Of a stretch of 64,000 bases of DNA, positions 1 through 9,476 are shown piece after piece. The notes under the pieces were generated by a model, which saw only the letters and a list, made by a program, of their open reading frames with translations, did no database searches and was not told the DNA's origin. The position numbers were made by a program, and so were the translations under genes. The stretch comes from Nitrospirota bacterium (GTDB lineage Bacteria; Nitrospirota; Thermodesulfovibrionia; Thermodesulfovibrionales; Dissulfurispiraceae). The stretch covers positions 62,001 to 126,000 of the forward strand of contig JBFMHE010000005.1 of assembly GCA_040752355.1 (NCBI GenBank), written 5' to 3'. Numbering within the stretch: position 1 is the first letter of the stretch; every line of letters starts with the position of its first letter.

Positions 1-1
1 C

Positions 2-1369
2 GCCCGGGTCGTCGCCTTCGGCAGCACCCACCGTCCGAAGCACAAGGCCAAGGATGACCATAACCTGAAGGCGCTGGTCGATGCGGAGACGCCGGTCATC
101 ACCATCTTCGGCAAGACCTGGGACTTCCATGTGAAAGAGGCGCTCAAGGCGACGCTGCCGGAGAACCTCGCTATCATTCATGATTCCGTCGCATTCCTCA
201 AGAAGTATGCCGAAAAGGTCTTCTTCGATGCGGAGCACTTCTTCGACGGCTACAAGGACAACCCCGAGTACGCGGTGAAGTGCCTCCTCGCCGCCCGGGA
301 CGCCGGAGCCGACTGCCTCGTCCTCTGCGATACCAACGGCGGCACACTCCCCGACGAGCTCAGGAAGATCGTGCAGCAGGTGAACAAGCAGGTGAAGAGC
401 CCCCTCGGCATTCATGCCCACAACGACTCGGAGTGCGCGGTGGCGAATTCACTCGTCGCTGTCGAGCTCGGGGCAGTGCAGGTGCAGGGCACGATCAACG
501 GCATCGGCGAGCGGTGCGGCAACGCCAATCTCTGCTCGATCATCCCGAGCCTCCAGCTGAAGATGGGGCTCAAGGCGCTGAGCGGCGATAACCTGAAAAA
601 GCTGCGCGATGTGTCGCGCTTCGTCAACGAGATCTCGAATATCCGCCACTTCAAACGCCAGCCCTTTGTCGGCGACAGCGCGTTTGCCCACAAGGGCGGC
701 ATGCATGTGAGCGCTATCCGGAAAAGACCCGAGACCTACGAGCATGTCAGACCTGAATCTGTCGGCAATTCGCAGCGCGTGCTGATCTCCGATATGGCGG
801 GAAAGAGCAATGTCCTCAGAAAGGCCGAAGAGTTCGGCATCCATCTCAAACCCGATTCACCCGAGGTGCAGGTAATCCTCGACAGCATGAAAGACCTCGA
901 GCACCAGGGCTTCCAGTTCGAGGGCGCCGAAGCCTCCTTCGAGCTCCTCATCAAAAAGGCGCTCGGCCTCCATAGGAGATTCTTCGACCTCATCGGCTTC
1001 AGGGTCATCGACGAGAAGAGGAGAGAGAGCGAGACTCCCATAAGCGAAGCGACGATCATGGTCAGGGTCGGCAAGCATGTCGAGCACACCGCCGCCACCG
1101 GCAACGGCCCGGTGAACGCCCTCGACCACGCGCTGAGAAAGGCGCTCGAGAAGTTCTATCCCGAGCTGAAGAAGGTCAAGCTCTACGACTACAAGGTCCG
1201 CGTCCTCGCCGCCGGCAAGGGAACCGCAGCCCGCGTCCGCGTCCTCATCGAATCGGGCGATGACGTGCACAAGTGGGGCACCGTCGGCGTCTCCGAAAAC
1301 ATCATCGAGGCCTCCTGGCAGGCCCTGGTAGACAGCATCGACTACAAGCTGCTGAAGGAGAAAGAGTAA
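2..1369 (+). CDS. cimA: Citramalate synthase (CimA), 3' part
   Basis: The frame is open from the left edge, so the N-terminus lies outside the window. The translation starts with AFGSTHRP and continues through [16 protein letters not shown], typical of the HMGL-like TIM barrel of (R)-citramalate synthases of the LeuA/CimA family. The metal-ligand HAHND motif is at about 420 and [12 protein letters not shown] at about 487. A C-terminal LeuA-type allosteric domain follows, containing [11 protein letters not shown]. The enzyme condenses pyruvate and acetyl-CoA to citramalate, the first step of the threonine-independent isoleucine route. The GSTHRP start favours CimA (TIGR00977-type) over LeuA. 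Nothing is recognisable in the short gap before hicB. Confidence 0.9.
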   Translation, partial: ARVVAFGSTHRPKHKAKDDHNLKALVDAETPVITIFGKTWDFHVKEALKATLPENLAIIHDSVAFLKKYAEKVFFDAEHFFDGYKDNPEYAVKCLLAARDAGADCLVLCDTNGGTLPDELRKIVQQVNKQVKSPLGIHAHNDSECAVANSLVAVELGAVQVQGTINGIGERCGNANLCSIIPSLQLKMGLKALSGDNLKKLRDVSRFVNEISNIRHFKRQPFVGDSAFAHKGGMHVSAIRKRPETYEHVRPESVGNSQRVLISDMAGKSNVLRKAEEFGIHLKPDSPEVQVILDSMKDLEHQGFQFEGAEASFELLIKKALGLHRRFFDLIGFRVIDEKRRESETPISEATIMVRVGKHVEHTAATGNGPVNALDHALRKALEKFYPELKKVKLYDYKVRVLAAGKGTAARVRVLIESGDDVHKWGTVGVSENIIEASWQALVDSIDYKLLKEKE

Positions 1370-1462
1370 AGAGGGGCGGTTCCCGTTATCGCGAAGAAAA
1401 TAGAACTTCCCTGCTTATTTATGCAGTTATGCAGCGGCAACCTTTCTCCGTCGATCTGCCGA

Positions 1463-1792
1463 TCAACGGCTTAGCTTGGCGGCGACAAGGCGGTTCAGGC
1501 TCACTCCGGTTTCAGCCGACCGGATAGCGAGGGCCCTATGTGTTTCAGGGGTAACGCGCACTACAAATCTCCCGCTGTAGCGGCGGTTTGCAATCGGCTC
1601 CGGTATCGCCTCTCCGGTCTTCTTCATGTCGTTTATCACCGCTGCAACAATCTTGCGGATACCTTTCAGCGCGCCCTCGGGTGTTTTTGCCAGCCAGCTT
1701 AACCCGGGGAATTCGGAGCACAGTCCGACATACTCGTTGTCTTCCGGAGACCACGTCACCCTATACGTGTAATGGTCATTCTTCAACGTCAC
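1463..1792 (-). CDS. hicB: HicB-family antitoxin
   Basis: A 109-residue protein with an N-terminal HicB fold (YRVTWSPEDNEYVGLCSEFPGLSWLAKTPEGAL pattern, residues about 9-42) and a C-terminal ribbon-helix-helix-like segment (FVVRVTPETHRALAIRSAETGVSLNRLVAAKL). HicB proteins neutralise the HicA mRNA interferase and repress their own operon through the C-terminal DNA-binding part. The start is a GTG preceded by GGAGGTGAATT, a strong Shine-Dalgarno inside the end of hicA. The 17-base overlap with hicA implies translational coupling. The order is toxin first, antitoxin second. Confidence 0.85.
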   Translation of the reverse strand: MTLKNDHYTYRVTWSPEDNEYVGLCSEFPGLSWLAKTPEGALKGIRKIVAAVINDMKKTGEAIPEPIANRRYSGRFVVRVTPETHRALAIRSAETGVSLNRLVAAKLSR

Positions 1793-2036
1793 AATTCACC
1801 TCCAAGAGCTCAATGGCTCTGAGAACCTGTCTTACCTGATATGCCTTTGCCTTCCCTCTGTCGTTTTGAATATTAATCCTCGGATCTCCCGGCCACGGTG
1901 TTTTATATACCCTATGGCTGCTCCCTTTATGGCGGGCTGCTCCGAAGTAATGGTCGCAAACGAGGCACAGATCAGCAAATCGAATGTTCCGGGCATTGTT
2001 TCGCATGTGAAGGACTATCTCTGCAATCCGGTCCAT
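1776..2036 (-). CDS. hicA: HicA-family mRNA interferase toxin
   Basis: An 86-residue protein with the HicA double-stranded-RNA-binding-like fold. The conserved GSSHRVYKTPWPGDPRINIQ stretch includes the His expected to act in RNA cleavage, and a C-terminal helix KAYQVRQVLRAIELLE follows. HicA toxins cut mRNAs when freed from HicB. The reading frame is open further upstream (to a TTG at 2072), but that TTG is part of the -35 box. The ATG at 2036 gives a normal HicA N-terminus (MDRIAEIVLHMRNN). There is no Shine-Dalgarno before it and the promoter -10 box ends 8 nt upstream, so the mRNA is probably leaderless. Confidence 0.82.
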   Translation of the reverse strand: MDRIAEIVLHMRNNARNIRFADLCLVCDHYFGAARHKGSSHRVYKTPWPGDPRINIQNDRGKAKAYQVRQVLRAIELLEVNCDVEE

Positions 2037-2044
2037 GGATAAGT

Positions 2045-2072
2045 ATAGTATCAATAGTGGTACTGTTGTCAA
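2045..2072 (-). promoter_or_regulatory. Sigma-70-type promoter of hicAB
   Basis: On the minus strand, TTGACA (2072-2067), a 16-bp spacer and TACTAT (2050-2045). Transcription would start at about 2038, two bases before the hicA ATG. Confidence 0.6.
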
Positions 2073-2105
2073 CTGAGGCGTTACACTATTTCTTAGCCTG
2101 GTGAA

Positions 2106-2133
2106 AGAGGTGGACCCTGGAATTCGGACAGTC
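2106..2133 (+). repeat. Left terminal inverted repeat of IS3-family remnant
   Basis: Begins AGAGGTGGACCC and ends GGACAGTC. It pairs with 2500-2527 and is flanked outside by the GGTGAA direct repeat. Confidence 0.7.
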
Positions 2134-2160
2134 GTATAAAGTGTAAAATACGATGAGAAC

Positions 2161-2466
2161 GAGGGATGCCAGTTTACCAGCTTTGCTTTTACTCAGACGC
2201 TGAGGGATGCTGAAGTGAAGATATCTATGGACGGCAGAGGGCGTTGGATGGATGATGTCATGATTGAACGGCTCTGGCGATCTCTGAAGTATGACGGTGT
2301 TTATTTGCAGGCGTTTGAGACGGGCAGCGAGGCAAGAAAAGGTATAGGCAAGTGGTTCAGACGCTACAACGAAGAGCGTCCCCATTCTTCTCTGGACGAC
2401 AAAACGCCCCATGAGGCATACTGGAATCTGCCCAAGGCAGGTTGTCCGGGGAAACTGGCGGCATGA
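2161..2466 (+). pseudogene. IS3-family transposase (orfB) C-terminal fragment
   Basis: The frame reads GCQFTSFAFTQTLRDAEVKISMDGRG, then RWMDDVMIERLWRSLKYDGVYL and FRRYNEERPHSSLDDKTP. This is the end of the rve integrase catalytic domain of IS3/IS150-group transposases, including the region of the last catalytic Glu (IERLWRSLK). The N-terminal helix-turn-helix and the first catalytic Asp are absent. No start codon with a ribosome site precedes it, so it is treated as a non-functional relic. Confidence 0.8.
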
Positions 2467-2499
2467 TGGCTGGTGGTTTCCACCTTACTTCAGCCGCCA

Positions 2500-2527
2500 A
2501 ACTGTCCAACCAATAGGAGCCACCTCT
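2500..2527 (-). repeat. Right terminal inverted repeat of IS3-family remnant
   Basis: Read on the minus strand it begins AGAGGTGG and ends GGACAGTT, matching the left end. The GGTGAA direct repeat follows at 2528-2533. Confidence 0.7.
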
Positions 2528-2593
2528 GGTGAACGTCGCCTCGCACGACTACTATCGGACCGCAGAGCCGGGCAGGCTGGCGTGCGCATTGCG

Positions 2594-3487
2594 TCAGCGC
2601 CCCGGCAGGTTTCCTCCGCTGCGTTCCCCTTCCGTCTTCTCGCCTTTCCGCTTGCCTTTCGGGCTGTAATGCTCGAGCAGGGCATTGATCTCCGAGCCGA
2701 TGAGGATCACCAACCCCGCGATGTAGAGCCACAGCATGAGAATGATCACCGCGCCGATACTGCCGTAGGTAGCGCTGTAATCGGCGAAGTTGCGGGTGTA
2801 CACGGCAAACACGAGCGATGCGATAATCAACAGGGTCACGCCGAGCACGCTGCCCGGGGTGATAAAGACGAACTTCTGCTCTACGTTCGGACCGTAGCGA
2901 TAGATTATAGCGAAGCCGAGCAGCAGCGCGACCACGATCACGATCCAGCGGAACATGGCGAAAAACGTGAGCAGCGCATCGGAAAACCCGAACCGGGAGC
3001 CGATCCATTCCTGGATGACTCCTCCGAGTACCACGAGAGAGAACGCGCCGATCACCAGCAGGGCGAAGAGCAGGCTCAGCATGAGCGCTGTCGCACGGGC
3101 GCGTATGAAGCTGCGTCCCTCTTTCACATCATAGGTGATGTTGAGCTGCTGCATGATCGCGTACATTCCCGAGGACGCCGCCCAGAGCGTCGCCAGAATG
3201 CCGAACGACAGCAGCCCGCCGCGCCGTTCACTGGTGACCTCGTTCACCACCCCCGAGACCATACCGAAGGCCTCCTGAGGCAGCGCCTGTCCCAGCAGGT
3301 CCATGATCGCTTTATCCACATTGCGGATCGGCAGATAAGGAATGAGGGTGAGCAGCAGAATCATCGCCGGGAAGAGCGCCAGGGTCAGGTAGAAGCCTAG
3401 CGCCGCAGCGCCGTTGAAGACATTGTCGTCACTGATCTCCTGTTTGAGCTGGAGCAGAAACTGTTGTGGGGAAACGCCATGAATCAT
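2594..3487 (-). CDS. YihY/virulence factor BrkB family membrane protein
   Basis: A 297-residue inner-membrane protein. A cytoplasmic N-terminus (FLLQLKQEISDDNVFNGAAALGFYLTLALFPAMILLL) leads into about six hydrophobic helices, with the family-typical segments LWAASSGMYAIMQQLNITYD and NFADYSATYGSIGAVIILMLWLYIAGLVILIGSEINA near the end. The family was once called RNase BN, but its transport or structural role is unsettled. The frame extends 30 codons upstream, but the ATG at 3487 has GAGGAG eight bases before it and gives the normal N-terminus. The C-terminal tail is charged (KGKRKGEKTEGER). Confidence 0.85.
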   Translation of the reverse strand: MIHGVSPQQFLLQLKQEISDDNVFNGAAALGFYLTLALFPAMILLLTLIPYLPIRNVDKAIMDLLGQALPQEAFGMVSGVVNEVTSERRGGLLSFGILATLWAASSGMYAIMQQLNITYDVKEGRSFIRARATALMLSLLFALLVIGAFSLVVLGGVIQEWIGSRFGFSDALLTFFAMFRWIVIVVALLLGFAIIYRYGPNVEQKFVFITPGSVLGVTLLIIASLVFAVYTRNFADYSATYGSIGAVIILMLWLYIAGLVILIGSEINALLEHYSPKGKRKGEKTEGERSGGNLPGR

Positions 3488-3706
3488 CGCGGACTCCTCG
3501 GATGAGGGCGGACAGCGTGTGGAGCGGTAAGGCCCCGATTGGTATCGGTTAAGAGTGTAATCCCCGGTAACTGCCACTAACTTCTATTGATATAATTATA
3601 GCACCCGCTATCCCGGTGTAAACCCTGAGAGCGTGTCACAAAAGTCCCCCTACTGCGGTCGGCTGCAGGTTTCCCGTGCTGCGTTTTCGGGAAAAACAGT
3701 CCTCGA

Positions 3707-3722
3707 CGTATCTGCAGATACG
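3707..3722. repeat. 16-bp perfect palindrome in convergent-side spacer
   Basis: CGTATCTGCAGATACG reads the same on both strands. It sits in the 263-bp gap upstream of the YihY gene and downstream of the aminotransferase. The surrounding sequence (about 3630-3750) has no open frame. It looks like an intergenic repeat unit, but no second copy occurs in this window. Confidence 0.45.
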
Positions 3723-3750
3723 CCTCCGGGCTCTTTTCCTTGCGGCGCGC

Positions 3751-4926
3751 TTACAATATCTTTTTGATCTTGGCAAAGGCTTCTTCGATTATATGCGGCT
3801 CCGGGAGGAAGGTGGTGCGGAAGTAGACGCCGTCCTCCTGTCTGCCGAAGCCCGAGCCGGGGACAAAGACGACTCCCTCTTTGAGCGCCGCCTGCACGAA
3901 CTTGATATCTTTTTTCCACTTCGGCGACTCGATCTTTATGAAGGCGTAGAACGCGCCGTTCGGGATCGGGAACGAGAGCGGCAGCTTTTTGGTCATCTTT
4001 ACGAAGGTGTCCCGTCTCTCGACAAGCTTTTTCTTCATGTCGTCGAGGTAGTCCGGGTAGGAGCGGTCGGTTATGGCCGCGGCAGCAGCCTTCTGGTACT
4101 CCCAGTTCACCGAGAGTCGCTGGTTGCAGAGGAGGAAGAAGGCGTTCTTGACCTCTTCCCAGCGCTCCCCGTGAAACGCGACCCATCCTATGCGCGCGCC
4201 GGGATAGCTGAAGTTCTTGGAGAGCGAGCTCCCGTAAATAAACGGCACCTTTCCCTTCGCTATCTTCCTGAAGTCCAGTGGCTTGCCCTCGTAGATGAGC
4301 TGGTCGTAGGAGCCGTCGTAGAATATGGGGACATCGTGCTCGGCGCAGAGCGCAACGACCTCTTCGAGATTCTTTTTCGTGTAGACGCAGCCGAGGGGAT
4401 TGTTCGGGTTGATGATCACCATCGCCTTGGCGCCCTCGATCTTTCTCGAGAGGTGCTCCAGGTCTATCTGACCCTCGGGATCATGCCGGTAGAAGACGCT
4501 GTCGCCTTCGAACTGCTTGGCCTTGCTGATGTAGAGAGGATAGGTCGGGTTGGGAAGGAGCACCTTCTCGCCGAAGCCTATGAAGGAATGGAAGAAGAAG
4601 TCGATGCCTTCGGTGAGCCCGGCGACAACGAAGACATCGTCGGGATCGCACTTCTCGATCTTCGCCACCGTCTTCCTGAGCTGCTCGTCGCCTGCGGACG
4701 GCGCATAGCCCCTGCAGTTTTCGTCGAGGGCGCTCTTTACCCGCGCGGCGATGCCGGTGAAGGGCTCGAAGCCGTACTGGGGGGGATCACCGATGTTGAG
4801 ATAGATCATCTTTTTCCCCTTCGCCTCTTCGCGCTTCGCTTCCATGACTATATCCCTGATCGGGTAACTCACCACGTTCATTCTTTCTGTCGGCCGATAC
4901 GGCAGCTGTCGTCTCAAATGGAGCAT
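3751..4926 (-). CDS. Class I/II PLP-dependent aminotransferase (alanine aminotransferase-like)
   Basis: A 391-residue fold-type I aminotransferase. Visible motifs are YLNIGDPPQYGF near the N-terminus, VVAGLTEGIDFFF, the substrate/PLP loop NPNNPLG, the aspartate stretch IFYDGSYDQLIY, the PLP-lysine motif SSLSKNFSYPGARIGW and the C-terminal Arg region YFRTTFLPEP. The sequence resembles AlaA/AlaT-type enzymes that interconvert pyruvate and alanine with glutamate, but substrate specificity cannot be fixed by eye. The start at 4926 has GAGAGGA upstream; an internal ATG at 4881 (MNVVSYPIRDIV) also matches the usual family start and is the alternative. Confidence 0.82.
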   Translation of the reverse strand: MLHLRRQLPYRPTERMNVVSYPIRDIVMEAKREEAKGKKMIYLNIGDPPQYGFEPFTGIAARVKSALDENCRGYAPSAGDEQLRKTVAKIEKCDPDDVFVVAGLTEGIDFFFHSFIGFGEKVLLPNPTYPLYISKAKQFEGDSVFYRHDPEGQIDLEHLSRKIEGAKAMVIINPNNPLGCVYTKKNLEEVVALCAEHDVPIFYDGSYDQLIYEGKPLDFRKIAKGKVPFIYGSSLSKNFSYPGARIGWVAFHGERWEEVKNAFFLLCNQRLSVNWEYQKAAAAAITDRSYPDYLDDMKKKLVERRDTFVKMTKKLPLSFPIPNGAFYAFIKIESPKWKKDIKFVQAALKEGVVFVPGSGFGRQEDGVYFRTTFLPEPHIIEEAFAKIKKIL

Positions 4927-5372
4927 GTCATCTTCCTCTCAGTCTTAAAAGCTTCACTCCCTGTCCGCACGGGCAGAGACCGGAACCGGCGGAACCGCTG
5001 AAAAGCCGGTATTACGCACATCGGAAAGGATAACACTGAAAAAAGGAAATAAACAAGAGAGGGAAGCGGCGCCCAGGGGTAAAGCGGCTGGTGAGTATAA
5101 CGAATCACCGTATGATGATGGCTCCGCCGGCTTCCGGCTCCTGCGAGGTGCATGTCGCTTGTTGGCGAATCCGTGCTAAGATATAGGAACATGCCTTTCA
5201 AAATCAAGTTGTTAGGAGAATGCGCAGGACACGGCAGTGGCCGGTCTCCCTGGCGGCCGGAAGATCGCGGCAGGAGATCGGGCAGCCGTGCGCACTGCCT
5301 GCAACAGCCGCAACTCGGCTTCTGAAAGGGAATATTTACTGCCTTATTGCATATATAGTACGATAGAGTGAT
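4927..5372. other. Non-coding interval
   Basis: This is the 446-bp divergent gap between the aminotransferase and the RseC-like gene. I see no convincing coding region. A 44-codon frame at 5219 has its AGGAGA abutting the ATG and was not accepted. A/T-rich stretches at about 5330-5365 probably hold the promoter of the RseC-like gene, but no clear -35/-10 pair can be named. Confidence 0.5.
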
Positions 5373-5813
5373 ATGGAAGAAATCGGCATCGTAAAAGAGA
5401 TCAGCGGCCCCAAGGCGTTCGTTACCGTACAGAAGCAGAGCTCCTGCGAATCCTGCCCCGGCGGATCGGTATGCAAGGCGGTCGGCGGGAGCGAGGCGGC
5501 GGTGGAGGCGGTCAACGAGGCCGGCGCGCGGGTCGGTGACAGGGTGCGGGTCACCTTCAAACCGTATACCTACCTGAAGGGGACCGCGCTGATCTACGGG
5601 ATTCCCTCCCTGATGCTCATCGTCGGCGCGGTCATCGGCAAAGAGTATCTGAGCGGGTTCTTTCCCTCCATCGACCCTGATCTCATGTCGGCCATCGGCG
5701 GGTTCGGCCTCTTTGCAATCACTTTTCTGCTCCTCAAGCTCTGGTCCGTGCGCTATGAGGGTAAAAAGGAGTACATGCCGGTAATCGTAGAAATACTAAG
5801 TCCGAAGCACTAA
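5373..5813 (+). CDS. RseC/MucC-family membrane protein
   Basis: A 146-residue protein starting MEEIGIVKEISGPKAFVTV, followed by a cysteine cluster (C25, C28, C34 in CESCPGGSVC). There are two closely spaced transmembrane helices (about residues 68-88 and 102-122) and a short cytoplasmic tail. This is the RseC/MucC (PF04246) layout, a family linked to sigma-E control and to reduction of SoxR; its role outside enterobacteria is open. It stands alone, about 80 bp before the EF-G paralogue. The cysteine spacing suggests a redox or metal site. Confidence 0.82.
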   Translation: MEEIGIVKEISGPKAFVTVQKQSSCESCPGGSVCKAVGGSEAAVEAVNEAGARVGDRVRVTFKPYTYLKGTALIYGIPSLMLIVGAVIGKEYLSGFFPSIDPDLMSAIGGFGLFAITFLLLKLWSVRYEGKKEYMPVIVEILSPKH

Positions 5814-5895
5814 GTCCTAAGAGAATCCGGTCGTCCGCTATAGGTTAGGATTTGGTGCTTGGGATTTGGGAAATTAAATTGAAGGGGGTAGTCAT

Positions 5896-7992
5896 ATGTC
5901 GAGAGTGGATGCAGGGCATATCAGGAATGTGGCAGTCGTCGCTCACAGCGGAGCGGGCAAGACCTCGCTGACCGAGGCGCTCCTGTTCAATGCGAAGGTG
6001 ATCGACCGCATGGGAAGCGTCGAGGCGGGCACGACGACCACCGATTACGAGCCCGAGGAGATCGCGCGCAAGATCAGCGTCACCTCCGCCGTCGCCTTCT
6101 GCGACTGGAAGGGCACGAAGATGAACCTGATCGATACCCCCGGTTTCATCAACTTCATCGAGGACACGAGGGGGAGCCTCAGGGTCGCGGACGGGGCGGT
6201 GGTGATCGTCAGCGCCATCTCGGGCGTCAAGGCCGAGACCGAGAAGATATGGAAGTACGCCTGCGAGTTCGAGGTGCCGCGGATGGTCTTCGTCAACAAG
6301 ATGGACAAGGAGTCGGCGAACTTCAACCAGGCCCTGAGCGACCTCGAGAAGTCGTTCGATTCGGAAGCGGTCCCCCTCTTCATCCCCGTCGGTGAGGGCG
6401 CCGGCCTCGAAGGCGTGGTCGACCTGATCACCATGAAGGCCTATCTCACCAGGGACGGCAGGACTGCCGAGGCGGAGGTGCCGTCGTCCGTGCGGCCCGA
6501 TGCCGATGAGTTCAGGAAGAGGCTCGTCGAGAAGGTGGCCGAGTCGGATGACGCGCTCCTCGAGAAGTATCTCGAAGGAACGGACCTGACCGAAGAGGAG
6601 ATCAGGAAAGGCGTCCGCGAGGGCTCGCTCACGAGGCGGTTCATCCCGGTCGCCTGCGGCGCGGCTACGATGAATATCGGCGTGCCCCAGCTCCTCGACG
6701 CCATGCTGCTCTGCCTGCCCTCTCCGGTCGATATGAGCAGGATCAAGCCGGTCAGGGGCGTTCAGCCCAAGGACGGCAAGGAGGTGGAGCGGAAGCCCGT
6801 CGACACCGACCCGCTTACGGCCTATGTCTTCAAGACCGTCGCCGATCCCTTTGCCGGCAAGATGTCGGTCTTCAGGGTCTATGCGGGCGTGCTCAAGGCG
6901 GACTCGACGGTCCTGAATGCGACGACCGGCTCGAAGGAGCGGATCGGGCAGGTCTTCTATCTCCAGGGGAAAAAGCATGTCCCTGCGAGCGCCGTCGGCC
7001 CTGGCGATATCGCGGCGGTGGTAAAGCTCAAAGAGACGAACGTCGGCGATACGCTCTGCGAAGAGCACCATCCCCTTGTGCTCGAGAAGGTGAAGTTCGC
7101 CGAGCCGATAATTTCCTACGCCATAGCGCCCAAGGCCAAAGGCGATGAGGAGAAGGTGAGCACCGGGCTCCACCGTATCCTCGAGGAGGACCCGACGCTC
7201 CACTTCAGCAGGGACGAGGAGTCGAAAGAGATGATCCTCTCGGGGATGGGCCAGGTCCATCTCGAAGTCGCGCTCGAGCGGCTGAAGAGAAAGTTCGGGG
7301 TCGAGGTCGTGATGAAGACGCCGAAGATCGCTTACCGCGAGACGATCAAGGCCTCGGCGAAGGGGCAGGGGAGGTACAAGAAGCAGTCCGGCGGACGCGG
7401 GCAGTACGGCGACTGCTGGATCGAGATAGAGGCGATGCCGCGCGGCGCGGGCTACCAGTTCGTCGACAGGATCGTGGGCGGCGTTATCCCGCAGCAGTAC
7501 CGGCCTGCCGTCGAGAAGGGCGTCTCGGAAACGATGCACGAGGGTGTCATCGCGGGCTACCCGATGGTCGATGTCAAGGTGACGCTCTACGACGGCTCGT
7601 ACCACTCCGTCGACTCATCGGAAATGGCATTCAAGATCGCCGGGTCGATGGCGCTCAAGAAGCTGGTGCCCGAGGCGAAGCCGGTCCTGCTCGAACCGGT
7701 CATGAGGGCCGAGATCGTCGTGCCCGACGATACCCTCGGCGCGGTCATCGGCGACCTGAACACGCGGCGGGGTAAAGTGCAGGGCGTCGAACCGCAGGCA
7801 GGAGGCAACCAGAAGATCATCGCCCTTGTCCCCATGGCGGAGATGCTCACTTATGCGAATCAGCTCCAGAGCATCACGTCGGGCCGGGGGCTCTACTCGA
7901 TGGAGGCTTCCCACTACGAGGAAGTGCCGGCCCATATCGCCCAGAAGATCATCGCCGAGCGGCAGAAGCAGAAGACGGAAGAGCACGAGTAG
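5896..7992 (+). CDS. Elongation factor G-like GTPase (EF-G paralogue)
   Basis: A 698-residue translational GTPase with all EF-G domains: G domain (residues 8-280), domain II, and domains III-V ending in the [21 protein letters not shown] region. The P-loop is AHSGAGKT (16-23) instead of AHIDAGKT, and NKMD is at 134-137. The switch-II motif reads DTPGF (80-84), with Phe in place of the usual catalytic His. These are features of the EF-G-like paralogue subfamily (FusA2/EF-G2 type) rather than the canonical factor of the str operon. No rps12/rps7/tuf genes are nearby. The Shine-Dalgarno is AAGGGGGT. The argH start follows the stop by two bases. Confidence 0.85.
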   Translation: MSRVDAGHIRNVAVVAHSGAGKTSLTEALLFNAKVIDRMGSVEAGTTTTDYEPEEIARKISVTSAVAFCDWKGTKMNLIDTPGFINFIEDTRGSLRVADGAVVIVSAISGVKAETEKIWKYACEFEVPRMVFVNKMDKESANFNQALSDLEKSFDSEAVPLFIPVGEGAGLEGVVDLITMKAYLTRDGRTAEAEVPSSVRPDADEFRKRLVEKVAESDDALLEKYLEGTDLTEEEIRKGVREGSLTRRFIPVACGAATMNIGVPQLLDAMLLCLPSPVDMSRIKPVRGVQPKDGKEVERKPVDTDPLTAYVFKTVADPFAGKMSVFRVYAGVLKADSTVLNATTGSKERIGQVFYLQGKKHVPASAVGPGDIAAVVKLKETNVGDTLCEEHHPLVLEKVKFAEPIISYAIAPKAKGDEEKVSTGLHRILEEDPTLHFSRDEESKEMILSGMGQVHLEVALERLKRKFGVEVVMKTPKIAYRETIKASAKGQGRYKKQSGGRGQYGDCWIEIEAMPRGAGYQFVDRIVGGVIPQQYRPAVEKGVSETMHEGVIAGYPMVDVKVTLYDGSYHSVDSSEMAFKIAGSMALKKLVPEAKPVLLEPVMRAEIVVPDDTLGAVIGDLNTRRGKVQGVEPQAGGNQKIIALVPMAEMLTYANQLQSITSGRGLYSMEASHYEEVPAHIAQKIIAERQKQKTEEHE

Positions 7993-7994
7993 CC

Positions 7995-9371
7995 ATGAAG
8001 AAGCCCTGGGGCGGCCGGTTTACCGAGCAGACATCGAAGAGCGTCGAAAAGTACACCGAATCGATTTCGTTCGATTGCCGGCTGTGGCGGTACGACATCG
8101 AAGGGAGCGTCGCCCACGCACGGATGCTCGCAAAGCAGGGCATCATCACGAAAAAAGATGCCGGCAGGATCGTCAAAGGGCTGAAAGAAATATATAAGGA
8201 GATCGAGGAGGGCAGATTCGTATTCAGGGAGGAGCTCGAAGACATCCACATGAATATCGAAGCTGCCCTTGCTGCGCGGATCGGCGAGGCCGGCGGCAAG
8301 CTGCATACCGCCCGGTCGCGGAACGACCAGGTGGCCCTCGATATACGGCTGTATCTCAGGGCCTCGGTCAGGGAGATCGTCGCCCTTCTCAAGAGGCTCG
8401 AAGGAGTGCTCGCCGAGAGCGCCGAGCGGCACCTCGGCGTCATCATGCCCGGATATACGCATACCCAGAGGGCACAGCCGGTGCTCCTCTCGCACCACCT
8501 CATGGCGTACGCCCAGATGTTCCGCCGGGACCGCGCGCGGTGCGGGGATGCGCTGAAGCGGATCAATGTGCTGCCCCTCGGCTCCTGCGCGCTTGCCGGC
8601 ACCACGCTGCCGATCGACCGCCGCTACGTCGCCGAGCTGCTCGGGTTCGATGCGGTCTCGGAGAACAGTATGGATTCGGTGGCCGACAGGGATTTCGCCC
8701 TCGAGTTCCTCTCCGCTTCGGCGCTGATCATGATGCATGTCTCCCGGCTTGCCGAGGAGCTCATCCTCTGGTCCTCGGAGGAGTTCTCGTTCATCACGCT
8801 GCCCGACGCCTATACGACGGGCTCGAGCATCATGCCGCAGAAGAAGAACCCCGATGTCGCCGAGCTGATGCGCGGCAAGACCGGCAGGGTCTACGGCAAT
8901 CTCGTCAACCTCCTCACGGTGATGAAAGCGCTGCCCCTCACCTATAACCGGGACATGCAGGAGGACAAGGAGCCGGTCTTCGACTCGGTCGATACCGTCA
9001 CCGCGACCCTCTCCCTGCTCGGTGAGATGCTCCCCAAAGCAGCCTTTACTGCGGCCAGGATGGAGGCCGGCGGCGATGCCGCTTATGCCACCGCTACGGA
9101 CATCGCGGAATACCTCGTGCGCAAGGGCGTTCCTTTCAGGACCGCCCACGAGATCACCGGGAAGATCGTCCGCTACTGCATCGATAGCGGAAAGAAGCTC
9201 TCCGAGCTGAGCGGAGGAGAGTACCGGTCTTTTTCGCCCGTGATAGGAAAGGATATCTACCGCTTCATCAGCACGCATGCCTCGGTCAACGCCAAGCAGT
9301 CCTTTGGCGGCACCTCCCCCCGGTCGGTCAGGGCGCAGATACAGCGGTTCAGAAGAGACCTCAAGAAATAA
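7995..9371 (+). CDS. argH: Argininosuccinate lyase
   Basis: A 458-residue member of the fumarase/aspartase superfamily. The signature [12 protein letters not shown] and the early motif [21 protein letters not shown] are diagnostic of Arg[12 protein letters not shown] and the [10 protein letters not shown] loop hold active-site residues. It splits argininosuccinate into arginine and fumarate in the last step of arginine synthesis. It follows the EF-G paralogue by two bases with no Shine-Dalgarno of its own, so translation is probably coupled. The length is normal. Confidence 0.96.
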   Translation: MKKPWGGRFTEQTSKSVEKYTESISFDCRLWRYDIEGSVAHARMLAKQGIITKKDAGRIVKGLKEIYKEIEEGRFVFREELEDIHMNIEAALAARIGEAGGKLHTARSRNDQVALDIRLYLRASVREIVALLKRLEGVLAESAERHLGVIMPGYTHTQRAQPVLLSHHLMAYAQMFRRDRARCGDALKRINVLPLGSCALAGTTLPIDRRYVAELLGFDAVSENSMDSVADRDFALEFLSASALIMMHVSRLAEELILWSSEEFSFITLPDAYTTGSSIMPQKKNPDVAELMRGKTGRVYGNLVNLLTVMKALPLTYNRDMQEDKEPVFDSVDTVTATLSLLGEMLPKAAFTAARMEAGGDAAYATATDIAEYLVRKGVPFRTAHEITGKIVRYCIDSGKKLSELSGGEYRSFSPVIGKDIYRFISTHASVNAKQSFGGTSPRSVRAQIQRFRRDLKK

Positions 9372-9431
9372 CTGACCGGGAGCAGCCTCTCGCGTCCCTT
9401 TTGCTCTGTCTATGCTCCGCCGCTGCGCTGA

Positions 9432-9440
9432 TGCTATAAT
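9432..9440 (+). promoter_or_regulatory. Extended -10 promoter of FN3 lipoprotein gene
   Basis: TGCTATAAT forms an extended -10 (TG-N-TATAAT) 36 bp before the GTG start. No clear -35 box is seen. Confidence 0.55.
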
Positions 9441-9476
9441 AGCTGCACCATTCATTACGACACGAGGGGACGTGCT

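Larger units (their letters stand above)
2106..2527 (+). mobile_element. Internally deleted IS3-family element
   Basis: A 422-bp remnant bounded by imperfect 28-bp inverted repeats (2106-2133 and 2500-2527). They agree at 19 of 28 positions, including the outer AGAGGTGG and the inner GGACAGT. The direct repeat GGTGAA abuts both ends (2100-2105 and 2528-2533), as expected for target duplication. Inside, only the C-terminal part of an IS3/IS150-type DDE transposase survives. A possible orfA start (ATG at 2153) runs straight into the orfB remnant, so most of the transposase has been lost by one internal deletion. The element could only move in trans. Confidence 0.75.

Noticed and set aside
5219-5353. 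A 44-codon ORF with AGGAGA directly before its ATG.
   Set aside because: The ribosome site abuts the start codon, the composition is random-looking, and the last part overlaps the probable promoter of the RseC-like gene.
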